A DNA stretch of 64,000 nucleotides from Malus domestica (lineage: Eukaryota > Streptophyta > Magnoliopsida > Rosales > Rosaceae). The DNA lies in contig NC_091669.1 of the NCBI RefSeq assembly GCF_042453785.1, forward strand, positions 9,870,501 to 9,934,500, given 5' to 3'. The position numbers were made by a program, and so were the translations under genes. Below the pieces are notes generated by a model. That model did no database searches and was not told the DNA's origin. It was given only the letters and a program-made list of their open reading frames with translations. Each line of letters starts with the position of its first letter. Positions within the stretch are counted from its first letter, which is position 1. Shown here piece by piece: positions 1 to 10,199 of the stretch.

Positions 1-281
1 CGAATTTCCTACGGCTTAGGATATTTGGGATATTAACTCAAATGTTCTATGATGGGTCTTATGAGCTCTGTTGCAAGGCTACCCAAACCAAATATGAGGT
101 CATCTCCAATCGAATGGTCCAAATGGCCAAAGGGCCGAAAATAGTCCAAAAATTGTCTCCAACCGAGAGCTGGACTATAGGGTTCATGGAATCTGAGAGG
201 GCCCCACGGAATCTGAATGAGCCAAAGGGTTGGCCAGAAAAAACATTAATCCTGTCGATTATAACCGACAGGAATGCTTAA

Positions 282-789
282 GATAAAATTCAAATGCGAC
301 GGCTAACTAACGTCAGCTAGCCGTTGCATTTGAATTTTTCTTTTTTTACAGTTTTATTATTATTTTTTATTTACAAAATTTTTCCTATAACTTCTATTTT
401 TCATATTTTTTTAAATTCTATTTTTTTTCATATAACTTTTATTTTACAAAATTTGTTTCATATTTTTTTTAAATTCCATTTTTTCCTATAACTTCTATTT
501 CACAAAATTTGTTTCATTTTATTTTAAATTCTATTTTTTTTCCTATAACTTCTATTTCACAAAATTTGTTTCATATTTTTTTTTAAATTATAGTTTTTTC
601 CTATAACTTCCTAAGCCATTATACAACATTAAATTAAATTAAGTAACATGAAACAACATTAAACAATATGAAACAACATTAAATAACAATAACCAACATA
701 CAAATTATACAACATAAAAAAAACATTTAATAACATGAAACTTAAACAACATTTTTATAAAAACATCTAACAACATAAAACTTAAACGC
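282..789. other. AT-rich spacer of the Harbinger element
   Basis: This stretch has no gene. It is very AT-rich and contains four or five diverged repeats of a word like TTCCTATAACTTCTATTTCACAAAATTTG between 375 and 610, followed by AACAACATTAAA-type repeats up to 785. It is the non-coding 3' flank of the transposase on the minus strand. Confidence 0.6.
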
Positions 790-1262
790 CTACTCCATAC
801 TTCTTTTGGCCCAAAGATGTGCAACAAGATCCTGTTGTAGGTACTTGTTTGTGGCACAAGAACGTATCATTCTATAGCGCCTCATGTACTCATTTATAGA
901 TATACTATCAATTCTTGGATTGAAAGGCAAATTAGGCCTATCATATATTTTTGCATAAGCCCTTCTTGACCTATTTGGATCTTCTTGGTCGTCATCAGAC
1001 TCTCCATCAATATACCCATCTCGCTCATCCTCTACTATCATATTGTGTACTATGATGCAAGACTTCATGATGGAGTCCAAATTTTCTCGACTCCACCATC
1101 TTGCCGGTTCGCTGATAATCTTCCACCGTGCTTATAGAATACCAAAAGCTCTCTCAACATCTTTCCGGTATGCCTCTTGGTGTAAGGAAAACAATTTTTA
1201 TGCGTCATTCCTAAGGTTTGGAATTGCTCGGACAAGTGTCGCCCACTTTAGGTAGATGTCAT
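790..1262 (-). pseudogene. Harbinger transposase (HARBI1-like nuclease), C-terminal half
   Basis: The minus strand reads the C-terminal end of a plant Harbinger nuclease. The segment around 1030-1080 encodes the characteristic run KSCIIVHNMIVEDERD, followed by an acidic stretch and a conserved tail ending near 790. The reading continues upstream in the same sense to 1262, exactly where the LTR retrotransposon begins. The other half lies at 11955-12940. In this family the enzyme is a DDE nuclease that works with a separate Myb-like partner; no partner ORF was recognised here. The gene is broken by the insertion and by stop codons in the other half, so it is non-functional. Confidence 0.8.
1258..1262. 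repeat. Target-site duplication GTCAT (left copy)
   Basis: GTCAT precedes the 5' LTR here and is repeated at 11950-11954 immediately after the 3' LTR. It is the 5-bp duplication expected of an LTR retrotransposon integrase, and both copies are intact. Confidence 0.93.
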
Positions 1263-1394
1263 TGTAGACATCGAAATTTCGGTAAATAAATGTTGACCGA
1301 TAAATCAAAGTTTCAACGCTCATGTATTACATAAATTTTACACGTAGCATGTGTCTAAAAAAAATCAAAATAAGTTGGAAAAGTCATCAAACAG

Positions 1395-1404
1395 GACACG
1401 TGTC
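1395..1404 (+). promoter_or_regulatory. G-box/ABRE-like palindrome in the LTR U3
   Basis: GACACGTGTC is a perfect 10-bp palindrome with an ACGT core, about 70 bp upstream of the LTR TATA box. It is conserved in the 3' LTR at 11054-11063. Such sites are bound by bZIP and bHLH factors in plants; stress or light control of this LTR is inference. Confidence 0.55.
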
Positions 1405-1470
1405 AACACCTGGCAGAAACGACTTATTTCATCTGGAATATTATATTCAAAATTAGGCCTTGGAAATTTC

Positions 1471-1478
1471 TATAAATA
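1471..1478 (+). promoter_or_regulatory. LTR TATA box
   Basis: TATAAATA is the best TATA match in the 5' LTR and is conserved at 11130-11137 in the 3' LTR. Transcription would start about 30 bp downstream, near the GATAATTCATTC stretch. Confidence 0.7.
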
Positions 1479-2293
1479 GAAGGATAATTCATTCATTTGG
1501 GGGAACCAATTCATATGACACCTTGAAGCTCTGAAGCTCTGAAACTTCGAAGCTCTCAAGCATCCAGGTTCCCGAAGAATCAAGAAAGTGTTATTTGTTC
1601 TTCGTTCATCGTTTTTCTAAGATCAAGCCCCAACGGCCCTTTGGATCAACAATCATCCACCAATTCAAGATCAAGCCCCGACGGCCCTTGAAGAAAGTGT
1701 TCTTTGTTCTTCGTTCATCGTTCTTCCAAGATCAAGCCCCAACGGCCCTTGAAGAACTTCCACCAATTCAAGATCAAGCCCCGACGGCCCTTGAAGAAAG
1801 CACCATCGTTCATCATCCGTTCATCCAAGATCAAGCCCCAACGGCCCTTTGGATCAACAAACGTCGACCAATCCACACATCCAACCGTTCTTCAAGATTA
1901 AGCCCAAAAGCCCTTGAAGATCCGTTCATCACTGTTCTTCAAGATCAAGCCCAAAAGCCCTTAAAGACCCGTTCATCATCGTTATTCAAGATCAAGCCTT
2001 AACGGCCCTTGAAGAAACACTCATCAAACCCCAACGGCTCCTTGAAGATCTGCTCAAATCCAACTTCAAAGATCAAGCCCACGGCCCCTTGAAGAAACTT
2101 CCAACAGTTCATCCAAGATCAAGTCTCGACGGCCCTTGGATCAACGAAACATCCACAAATCAACACCTTACGGAGATCGAATCAGAAGATCAAATTAGAG
2201 AGATATTGTAACCCAAAATCATCAAATACAAATATTTGTTTGTGCACGTCGTTCTTGTCTCTTTCGTTTCAGGAATTTTCCGTGTTTACAAAT

Positions 2294-2311
2294 TGGCACG
2301 CCCGGTGGGAC
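2294..2311 (+). promoter_or_regulatory. Primer-binding-site-like sequence
   Basis: Three bases after the 5' LTR the sequence TGGCACGCCCGGTGGGAC begins with TGG, as required to pair with a tRNA 3' CCA end. I did not match it confidently to one tRNA. Confidence 0.6.
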
Positions 2312-2369
2312 AATCTCTGCCTCTCATCTCTTTCTCCGTTCAAGGAATTCAAGCGCACTTCCAAAATTA

Positions 2370-4320
2370 ATGGCATCAAGGAAGGCTCAAACTGTTCCCG
2401 CAAACCGGCGCAAAGAACAAGAGCATCCTCGTCGCAACTGGTGTCACTTTGGGCATCACGACTCGAAGCATGGCAAGAGCTACTTTTGCCACCTCTTTCA
2501 CCTCTGCATCAACTCTGCCAATGGAACAAGAGCACCCAAGGCACGAGCCTTTGATCACCTTAGCCTCACTAAGGGCACCAAGGGGGGAAAGCCCAAGGAA
2601 ATACTCTGAATCCATGCTCTCCGATGCTGATTCAAACGGCAGTGCAGCCATGCAAGTCATGACCATTGGAGCAACTTCAATCGATAAGCAGCTGGCTCAA
2701 ATGAATGAAGCAATCGCAAGGCTAACCCGAACTGTGGAAGAAAAAGACTTGCAAATTGCAGCACTAGTCAACCGACTGGAGGCGCAGGACGGCGATAAAC
2801 CTGACCCAGAGGATGATCCACTAAAGGGAGGAGCTGGCGGAGACGAAGAACCCCTGGTGAAGAAAATCAATGGGAAGCCGGAGCCAGACCAAGCAACGGC
2901 ACTCATGGGATCTCTTTCTATCCAGCAGCTGCAGGAGATGATCACCAACACCATTAAGGCACAATACGAAGGGAGCTCACATACCTCCTTGTTCTACTCG
3001 AAGCCCTATTCCAAGAAGATTGATGCCCTAAAGATGCCAAGGGGTTATCAACCACCAAAGTTCATGCAGTTTGATGGAAAAGGAAACCCAAAGCAGCACG
3101 TTGCACATTTCGTCGAAACTTGCAACAACGCGGGGACCGAAGGGGACTACCTCGCCAAGCAGTTTGTGCGCTCGCTGAAAGGAAACGCCTTTGAGTGGTA
3201 CACGGACCTAGAGCCTGAGTTCATCAACAGCTGGGAACAGTTGGAAAGGGAATTCCTCAACCACTTTTATAGCACCAACCGCACTGTGAGCATGCTAGAG
3301 CTAATGAGCACAAAACAGTGGAATGACGTGCCAGTCATTGACTACATCAACAGATGGCGCACTCTAAGCCTCGACTGTAAAGACAGGCTCTCGGAAACCT
3401 CTTCAATCGAGATGTGCATCCAAGGCATGCAATGGGGTTTGCAATACATCCTTCAAGGCATTAAACCACGGACTTTCGAGGAATTGGCCACTCGCGCCCA
3501 TGACATGGAGTTGAGCATCGCCCATCATGGGAAGAAAGAACCGATCGCCGACTACAAGAACGACAAAGTTCTTGGGCCAAAGGTGGAGAAGGCTACGTGG
3601 AAATCCACCAAAGAAGCAATGACAGTCAACACAGCTCCCGTCAAAATCCCTACACGAGGCAAGGCGATTCAAGCCAAAGGCTTTCGTGATCAAGAGATGC
3701 GTAGACGCACTTTGAATGAGCTTGAGGAGAAAACTTATCCATTCCCCGACTCTGATGTGGTTGCCATGTTAGAAGACTTGCTGGACAAGAAGGTGATCGG
3801 TTTGCCTGAGTGCAAACGGCCGGAAGAGATGAATCGTACCGACAGTCCAAGATACTGTAAATTCCACCGCTTCATCAGTCATCCGACAGAAAAATGCTTC
3901 GTGTTGAAAGATCTCATCATGAAGCTGGCTCAGAAAGGAATCATCGAGCTAGATCTTGACGATGTGGTGAAGTCAAACTATACCACCATCACTTATGGCT
4001 CTTTCGACACAAAGTTTTCACCTCAACAGCTGGGGGCATCCTCCAAGACAAGCAAAGTTGAAGGATGGACTCAAGTCACTCCTAAGAAATTGCACAAGAA
4101 GCATACGTCTCCTCCACAAGTCCGCCAATCGGAAAGGGGGCAAAACAGCTATTGTCAACCTTCAAAGCAACGTGAACGTGTTGAAGATGATGAAACTTCG
4201 ACACAAAGATCGTCCGTCCCCATCACGATGCGGGACTTCTTACCCGAAGACTTCTTCAATCACGCGGTCAAAGCTCCTTGCTATGAAGATTGTGAAGAAC
4301 GCCTCTCCAGGATTGCTTGA
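2370..4320 (+). CDS. Retrotransposon Gag (single frame 2449-4320, 623 aa)
   Basis: This is the capsid-type protein of the LTR element. The main frame runs from an ATG at 2449 to TGA at 4320. The Ty3/Gypsy gag core spans roughly residues 195-370, with FDGKGNPKQHVAHFVETCNN near its start and FEWYTDLEPEFINSWEQLEREF in the middle. Residues about 475-500 hold a Cys/His cluster (YCKFHR..SHPTEKC) that replaces the usual CCHC knuckle in Tat/Athila-type gags. A better start is probably the ATG at 2370, which reads MASRKAQTV; that frame is lost by an apparent one-base insertion near 2436 and the family reading resumes in the 2449 frame. There is no pol downstream. The intact frame after the shift suggests a young copy. 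Confidence 0.85.
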
Positions 4321-4335
4321 CAAAATTTACAAATT

Positions 4336-4835
4336 CTCCTCGCCCGCACGAGTCTAAACTGCATGGCACAAAGCTCCTGGTCTGCACGAGCATAAAAGGC
4401 AACACCAATGCTCCTTGTTCGCACGAGCCTAAACTGCACGAACCAAAGCTCCTTGTCCGCACGAGCCTAAACTGTAGGACACGAGGCTCCTCGCCTACAC
4501 GAGCCTAAACTGCATGGCACAACGCTCCTGGTCTGCACGAGCATAAATGGCAACACCAACGCTCCTGGTCCGCACGAGCATAAAAGGCGACAACCAAAGC
4601 TCCTTGCCTGTAAGAGCCTAAACTGCAAGACACAAGGCTCCTCGCCTACACGAGCCTAAACTGCATGGCACAACGCTCTTGGTCTGCACGAGCATAAAAG
4701 GCAACACCAACGCTCCTTGCCTGCACGAGCTGAAACTGCAACACGGCACCAAATGCTCCTTGCCTGCACGAGTTGAAACTGCAAACGACACCAACGCTCC
4801 TTGCCTGCATGAGCTGAAACTGCAAACGGCACAAA
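4336..4835 (+). repeat. Tandem array, 13 units of 37-43 bp
   Basis: Thirteen consecutive units each begin CTCCT or CTCTT, continue as (T/C)GCCTGCACGAGC, then TAAACTGCA or ATAAAAGGCAACACC. Two alternating subtypes are visible in the first ten units, while the last three are longer (up to 43 bp) and carry GAAACTGCAA. The array starts 15 bp after the gag stop codon. It encodes nothing recognisable. Confidence 0.9.
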
Positions 4836-5160
4836 AAAAGAAAATACCAACAAAAAAAAAATATATGTATGTATTTGAACTACGTTACGACTTGATCTCT
4901 TCTTTGGAGGGGTACGTAGGTAGCTTGAATATTCCAAAATTTCGAGTTCAGTCACATCAAAATATAAATAAATGTTTTCTTAAAGAAAGTCAATTTTTAT
5001 TAAAAAAAATGATGAATACATATGTTTATGTATTTACAAAAAGAAAAAGAAAAAAAAAAGAAGAAAAGGAATACACAAGTATTATATATATATATATATA
5101 TGTGTGTGTGTATATATGCGTAGCTTGAAAGCCGGGCCCTCGTCAGCAACCCATCCTCAT
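4836..5160. other. Low-complexity spacer inside the LTR element
   Basis: No gene is visible. The stretch holds A-rich runs, a (TA)n(TG)n microsatellite at about 5078-5117 and AAGAAAAAG-type sequence, and it leads into the captured LRR fragment. Confidence 0.6.
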
Positions 5161-6846
5161 TAGTGTCTCTGCCCAACAGCAAAAGGGCTCAAGCCACAAC
5201 GGGCTCAAACTCCAGCTTGTCTTCTTCCATTTCTCCTCGGCCCACAACGCGGCCCAGCAGCTCATGCTCTGTCCTCCTGACCCGGGCTTATTATGCGCAA
5301 ATTCAAGGCCAAATATGGGCCATTCATCTCTCTACTCCCACCTCCATGGTCTCGAGCTCCACGATAACCTCTTAGTCGGGACATTGCCGGAGTTTCAGCC
5401 GGAGTTCACCGACTTGCGAATCCTGAACCTCATAAACAACAACTTCACCGGCGATATCCCGACGAGTTTCAGCCGGTTCCCTCCCTGCAAGTCCTGATGC
5501 TCTCCGGGAACTTGCTCACCGGTACAATCCCCAAGTTCTTGGGCAATCTTACCGAGTTGACTCGCTTGGAACTCGCTATCAATCCATTGAAGCTCGGCGA
5601 GTTGCCTTCCGAAATTGGAAACTTGACGAAGCTACAGACCCTCTTCGCCCCGCAATGCAACATCAGAGGCCGCTTACCAAACTCCATCGGAAACCTCATC
5701 TCGCTGATGAACCTCGATTTGTCAACGAATTTCCTATCCGGTCTGATTCCGGCAAGCATTGGTGGACTGAGGAGCGTGACGCAGATCGAGCTGTACGAAA
5801 ATCACCTGTTTGGCGAATTGCCTGAGAGCATTGGAAACCTGACCTCTCTTCGGAACTTAGATCTTTCTCTGAACGCCTTCACTGGAAAAATCCCAGAAAC
5901 AATTGCAGAACTGCAATTGAAGTCTTTGAATCTCAACGACAATCTCCTCTCCAGCGAGCTTCCTTCGATCTTGGCCTCCAATCCGAAACTGCGGCAGTTC
6001 AAGATCTTCAACAACAGCTTCTCCGGTTCTCTCCCGGAAAATCTCGGCCGATATTCTGATTTGGCAGAAGTCGACGTCTCGACGAACACGTTTTCCGGCG
6101 AGCTGCCAAAGTTCCTCTGTTACCAGAAAAAGCTCTGGAGTTTCATCGTAATGGCGAACCATTTCTCCGGAAATTTACCCGATACGTTAAACGAGTGTCA
6201 TTCTCTCGGATACGTTCGAATCAAATTCAATGAGCTCGACGACGTCGTTTCAGACAAGTTTTGGGGTCTGCCTGGTCTCTATTTCGTCACGATGAATAAC
6301 AACAGACTCAACGGCAGCATATCGCCGTCGATATCGGCGGCTACTAAATTATCAACACTTAAGATCTCCAGCAATTCATTTTCTGGCGAGCTTCCGTCGG
6401 CGATTTGTAAGCTTACGAACCTCTCGAGCCTCGACGTGAGCAGAAACAAATTCTCCAGTGACTTGCCGCCGTGTATAACGGAGCTGAAGATTTTGCAGAG
6501 GCTGAAAATGGAGGAGAACATGTTCTCCGGTGAAATTCCGAGTGCAGTGAGTTCATGGACCCAGTTGACGGAGCTGAACCTATCTCATAATCGCATAACG
6601 GGTCGGATCCCACCCCAACTCGGTTACTTGCCGGTATTGAATTACTTGGATCTCTCGAAAAATTTACTAACCGGTGAGATTCCGTCGGAGTTGACCAAGC
6701 TGAGGCTCAATCAGTTCAACGTCTCGAATAATAAACTGTACGGGAAAATACCTACTGGTTTCGATTGCAGTCCCTTCAACTTGGGGCTAGTGGGTAACCC
6801 GAATTTGTGCAGTCCGGAGCCATTGTCGGTGCAGCAACGTAGCTGA
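5160..6846 (+). pseudogene. Captured LRR receptor-kinase ectodomain fragment, HSL2-like
   Basis: The best reading is a run of plant-type 24-residue leucine-rich repeats of the HAESA-LIKE 2 class (for example NLTELTRLELAINPL and KLRLNQFNVSNNKLYGKIP). In HSL2 these bind IDA-type peptides at the cell surface. The start is damaged: LRR sequence begins near 5330 (HLHGLELHDNLLVGTLPEF) and shifts frame near 5490. From 5497 to 6846 one frame of 449 residues stays open, with about 18 repeats, and ends shortly after GNPNLCSPE, the usual end of the LRR cap. No signal peptide, transmembrane segment or kinase follows. The fragment lies wholly inside the LTR element and in gag orientation, so it is a capture. 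Whether any product is made is unknown. Confidence 0.87.
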
Positions 6847-7085
6847 GCACCGTACGTGCTCGCTCCTTCAGGGATCACCATCTTCTTCTGCACCACCGCC
6901 ATGTGGTGGCACTAGCAATCACATGGGTGCCCACAAGGATGACTGGATCATGACACTCACCCAGGTTATTTAGAATTTCTGCAGCAGTTTCTGCCTCACC
7001 TTGGTCTCCAGACAAGAAGACGCAGCATGCTCCCCCCACGGCTTCACATCGCCCAACTCAGCAGCAGCACAATAACGGAGATGTA
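6847..7085. other. Junction between captured fragments, with an unexplained antisense open frame
   Basis: This 240-bp stretch separates the LRR and bromodomain fragments. On the minus strand, about 7050 down to 6900, one frame reads protein-like sequence (ACCVFLSGDQGEAETAAEIL) and contains a possible splice donor near 6962. I do not recognise it. It could be a third captured fragment or chance. Confidence 0.35.
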
Positions 7086-7560
7086 TCGTTGGTGAAATCA
7101 CAGCCGTTGGTTAAGGTGTTGCAGTTGATACGTGCGCAAGATCATGGCTCGTTATTCGAGCAACGGCTTCCGGCCCAGGAAAGCGATAAGTACAAGAGCA
7201 TTGTCCAGCAGCATGTAGACCTGGAAACTATACAAACAAAGCTCCGCAAGGACGCCTACAACTCCAGCTCTGCCACGACCGGCAACCATCGTCACAACAG
7301 CTGCGGTAGTCGCGAGCAAGACTCTTCATCACCATCTCTGCAGCTCTCCCCTTCGGCCCATCAGTTCCAAGCAGCAACGGCGACGGCAAAGTCTCCGACA
7401 TCAAGGCTGCACCGCTCTTCTCTTGCATCCTCCTCCGTCTCTTGCCTCGCAGCTGCCAACAACTTCAAAGACCGCTGTCAAACGACTAGCCGGCCGAGAA
7501 GCTCTTCCTCAAACTCGAGCTCCGCTCCCTGCAAATTCCTCTACCCACCACCCAAATTTA
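7086..7560 (+). pseudogene. Captured bromodomain-protein fragment
   Basis: The frame from 7089 reads PLVKVLQLIRAQDHGSLFEQ, then LPAQESDKYKSIVQQHVDLE and TIQTKLRKDAYN. This matches the first two helices of the bromodomain in a family of plant Myb/bromodomain proteins; a bromodomain reads acetyl-lysine on histones. The match ends near 7265. The rest of the frame, to about 7560, is Ser-rich with no similarity I recognise. The domain is therefore truncated and cannot fold. The piece follows the LRR fragment in the same orientation, so at least two unrelated host genes were acquired. Confidence 0.65.
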
Positions 7561-7898
7561 TAAAGAAAAAATATATTAAAAAAAAAAAGAAAAAAAAAGG
7601 GATGGTGGAACAAAGTGGTGATGGCACCACGTGAAAAAAAAAGAGGTGCATCTGGCACCACGTGAAAAAAAGGGGAATGGTGGATCAAGCACCATGTGAA
7701 AGCAGACGAAAAAAATAATAAAATAATAAAAAAAAAAAAAAAAAAGAAGAGAAGGTGGATTCTTGGTGGCTAGCACCATGCAAAAAACAAAGGGAAAATG
7801 GGTTTTGGGATGGTGGATCACTCCACGCGAAAAAAAAAATTATATATATATATATATATGTATGTATATATATATGTATGTATATATATATGTATGTG

Positions 7899-7967
<69 letters not shown>

Positions 7968-8090
7968 ACAAAAAAAAAAAAAAAGCATTAAGAGAAATAA
8001 AGTCCGTTTTTATTTATTTTTTCTGAAAATTTTACATAAATTTGCATTATACATACTTAAAAAAATTAAAAAAAAATCAAATCAAATTTA
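7561..8090. repeat. Low-complexity and (TA)n/(TATG)n microsatellite block
   Basis: The block begins with A-runs and four or five copies of a word like GGTGGAACAAAGTGGTGATGG or GGCACCACGTG, then a long (TA)n with (TATG) and (TG) interruptions at 7841-7966. It ends in an A-rich run. Short open frames here are only TATA translations and were not called. Confidence 0.8.
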
Positions 8091-8103
8091 CAAGAGGGGA
8101 TCT

Positions 8104-8778
8104 TCAAGGATGATCAGGTGCCGCCTCACCACTCGACAGAGCTCCAGAAATGAGAGGCGCCGGAGGTTGACTGTTTGAAGCCACACCACTCGGCGGAACT
8201 CCAGGAAGAAGAGGAGCCAAAGGTTGATCATTTGAGGCTTCATTACGCGGTACAGCCTCAGAAGAAGAAGGCAAATGCTGCTGGAACAAACCCACAAACC
8301 TCTGATGATCAAGTAAAATCTGACCATCAGATTCCTGCATCTGGTCAATCTTCCTCTTCATGTTTGTCGCATAGCTATGTGCGAGCTTATGCAACTGTTT
8401 ATTCTCCTGCTTGAGCCATCTAATCTCCTGTTTGAGACTCATCACTTCAGCCGCCAATGATTCAACTTGACGGGTCCGAGCAAATAGGCGTTGGGCCATA
8501 TTAGACACAGAACCCGCACACTGCACACTGAGAGCCAGAGAATCCTTAACAGCCAACTCATCAGACCGTTTGGAAAGTAGTCTGTTATCTCTGGAAGTGA
8601 CAAGGTTCCGGGCCACCACCGCAACGGTCATATCATTATTCACCACTGAATCCCCAACGGTAAGAGGACCAGTAGGGGATATGAAGGATGGGCGCCATAT
8701 GTTGTCTAGAGAAGGCGGGACTGCCTCTTCACCAAGATTCAAGTCAAAACGATGGTCGGAGGGTCCAGACATTTTCAA
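8104..8778 (-). CDS. Antisense coiled-coil ORF of the LTR element (224 aa)
   Basis: A clean 224-codon frame runs opposite to gag between the pol position and the 3' LTR. The N-terminus reads FDLNLGEE, the middle (about 95-150) is a leucine-heptad coiled coil (VESLAAEVMSLKQEIRWLKQ), and the C-terminus has Pro/Ser-rich repeats such as PLAPLLPGVPPSG and PPAPLISGALSSG. I know of conserved antisense ORFs at this place in Tat-lineage elements such as Grande and RIRE2; homology to those is inference. Its function is unknown. The absence of frameshifts in a decayed environment argues that it was maintained until recently. The tandem repeats at 8900-9290 lie just upstream of its start and may include its promoter. 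Confidence 0.6.
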   Translation of the reverse strand: MKMSGPSDHRFDLNLGEEAVPPSLDNIWRPSFISPTGPLTVGDSVVNNDMTVAVVARNLVTSRDNRLLSKRSDELAVKDSLALSVQCAGSVSNMAQRLFARTRQVESLAAEVMSLKQEIRWLKQENKQLHKLAHSYATNMKRKIDQMQESDGQILLDHQRFVGLFQQHLPSSSEAVPRNEASNDQPLAPLLPGVPPSGVASNSQPPAPLISGALSSGEAAPDHP

Positions 8779-8899
8779 AAGTGTTGAAGGAAGAAGAGAT
8801 CGGACAAATCAAGATCTTAGAAGTGCAAGAAGGGAGTTTTCACAAGCGAAAATTCAAGTGTGCTTTGAAACGAACTGCGTGCCTCTATAAAAAATCAGC

Positions 8900-9290
8900 A
8901 CTTGACGGGATTTCAGAGATCGAAGAGGTGAGCTCAGAGTTCGAAAATGCCGATTCAAAAATCGAAGAGGCAAGCTCAGAAATCGAAGAAGCATCTTGCT
9001 TTTCCAGACGCGTTAGCACCCGTCACACGCAAACTCAGCTTTGTGGAAATCACGGACAATTTGTTAAAGTGCCAATCCCAGATATCGAAGAGGCGCCAGT
9101 CTTTTTCAACCTCGTCAGCACCCGTCACGCGCAAACTCAGCTTTGCAGAAATCACGGGCAATTTGTCGAAGCGCCGATCCCAGATATCGAAGAGGCGCCA
9201 GTCTTTTTCAGCCTCGTCAACACCTATCACATGCACACTCAGCTTGACGAAAATTACGAACAATTTGTCGAAGATTTCTGATAAAGAAGA
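8900..9290 (+). repeat. Tandem repeats, about 100-bp unit x 3 plus short GATCGAAGAGG units
   Basis: Three successive units carry ACCCGTCACACGCAAACTCA, then a GAAATCACGGACAATTTGT block, then CAGATATCGAAGAGGCGCCA. They are preceded at 8918-8995 by shorter units sharing ATCGAAGAGG and AGCTCAGA. The open frames across them are a by-product of a unit length divisible by three. Confidence 0.85.
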
Positions 9291-9739
9291 AAGCACGTGA
9301 AGCCATACTGATCAATCACGCATTGGTTGCCGACACAAGTAAAAGAATAGTACCTCTACAGGTACTAAAGAAATTCCTATAACTGCCCACCTTCACCCTT
9401 CATAGCAAGGCAGACATACAGAACCTTTCTTCATCTCCGAGAATGCTTTCCCAACGAAGCCTCTCGGGTCACTCAGTGTTCCTTATTCCTTGGGGTACCT
9501 CTGCAAGCCAATGACTCCAAAGCAAAAGTATCTCATATCACCAGGGTAGAAAGCAAGAGTATCTCATATCATGCGTTCTCCCTGTCCTTTCCTTTGTCCT
9601 TGTTCCTACCTACAAAGACAAGGATAAAGAAAACAATATGCCGGAACTTCCACTCAAACTCGGGTAAGGAACCGACTGCTGGGAACCCTTCCCTGATTGC
9701 CTACCTAGCACTGCTCTCGAGTACTCGTCTCCCACTGAT

Positions 9740-10065
9740 GTTGTACTTCCAAAAGAAGCTGCCACATCTGCCTGAAGAACAGATAAGGCAAGTGAAAATG
9801 ATACCTTGTAACATGTGGAGACAACGTGCAGAAGAAACAAGCAGAGAAGAATGCAGTCTTCACAATCAGCTCAGCAGAATGAGTCCGAGCTGAGGAACTC
9901 AAAAAGCTGCCACATCTGCCTGAAGAAACAAGCAGAGAAGAATGCAGCCTGCACAGTCAGCTCAGCAGAAGGAGTCTGAGCTGAAGAACTCGAGAAGATG
10001 CTACATTCTGCCAGAAGAATAGATAAGACAAGGGAAAATGATACATTGAAGCATGTGGAGACAAG
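9740..10065 (+). repeat. Duplicated block with AAGCTGCCACATCTGCCTGAAGAA
   Basis: The block AAGCTGCCACATCTGCC, ACAAGCAGAGAAGAATGCAG and CAGCTCAGCAGAA(T/G)GAGTC occurs twice (from 9755 and 9903). A third partial copy (GATGCTACATTCTGCCAGAAGAATAGATAAG) follows near 9995 and carries the same GGAAAATGATAC tail as the first. Confidence 0.75.
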
Positions 10066-10199
10066 CACAACAAAGCACGTGCCGATTCATCCGCTACTTC
10101 TTCAAAATCAAAAGTATCTCATATCATCAGGTTTGCAATCGCTCTGGGTGGAGGACTCGTTTTGACCCTCAAATTCTTGGGTCGATTTGCTAGGCGTTG

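Larger units (their letters stand above)
1263..2290 (+). repeat. 5' LTR
   Basis: This copy begins TGTAGACATCGAAATTTCGG and ends CCGTGTTTACA. It contains a G-box palindrome at 1395-1404, a TATA box at 1471-1478 and, from about 1615 to 2150, many degenerate copies of a word like TTCAAGATCAAGCCCCGACGG followed by CCCTTGAAGAA. The copy at 10920-11949 is nearly identical. Confidence 0.95.

Noticed and set aside
2376..2954. Minus-strand frames opposite gag
   Set aside because: They are shadows of gag, without features of a real protein. Only the frame at 8104-8778 was kept as a likely antisense ORF.
4336..4835. Regular repeats with short variable parts, CRISPR-like at first sight
   Set aside because: Units are directly abutting and diverged without unique spacers, and the context is a plant LTR element; it is an ordinary tandem array.
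5163..5375. ATG frame at 5163 as the real start of the LRR protein
   Set aside because: Its residues show no LRR or signal-peptide pattern; LRR sequence begins in another frame near 5330.
7755..7991. Tyr/Ile-rich short frames
   Set aside because: They are translations of the (TA)n/(TATG)n microsatellite.
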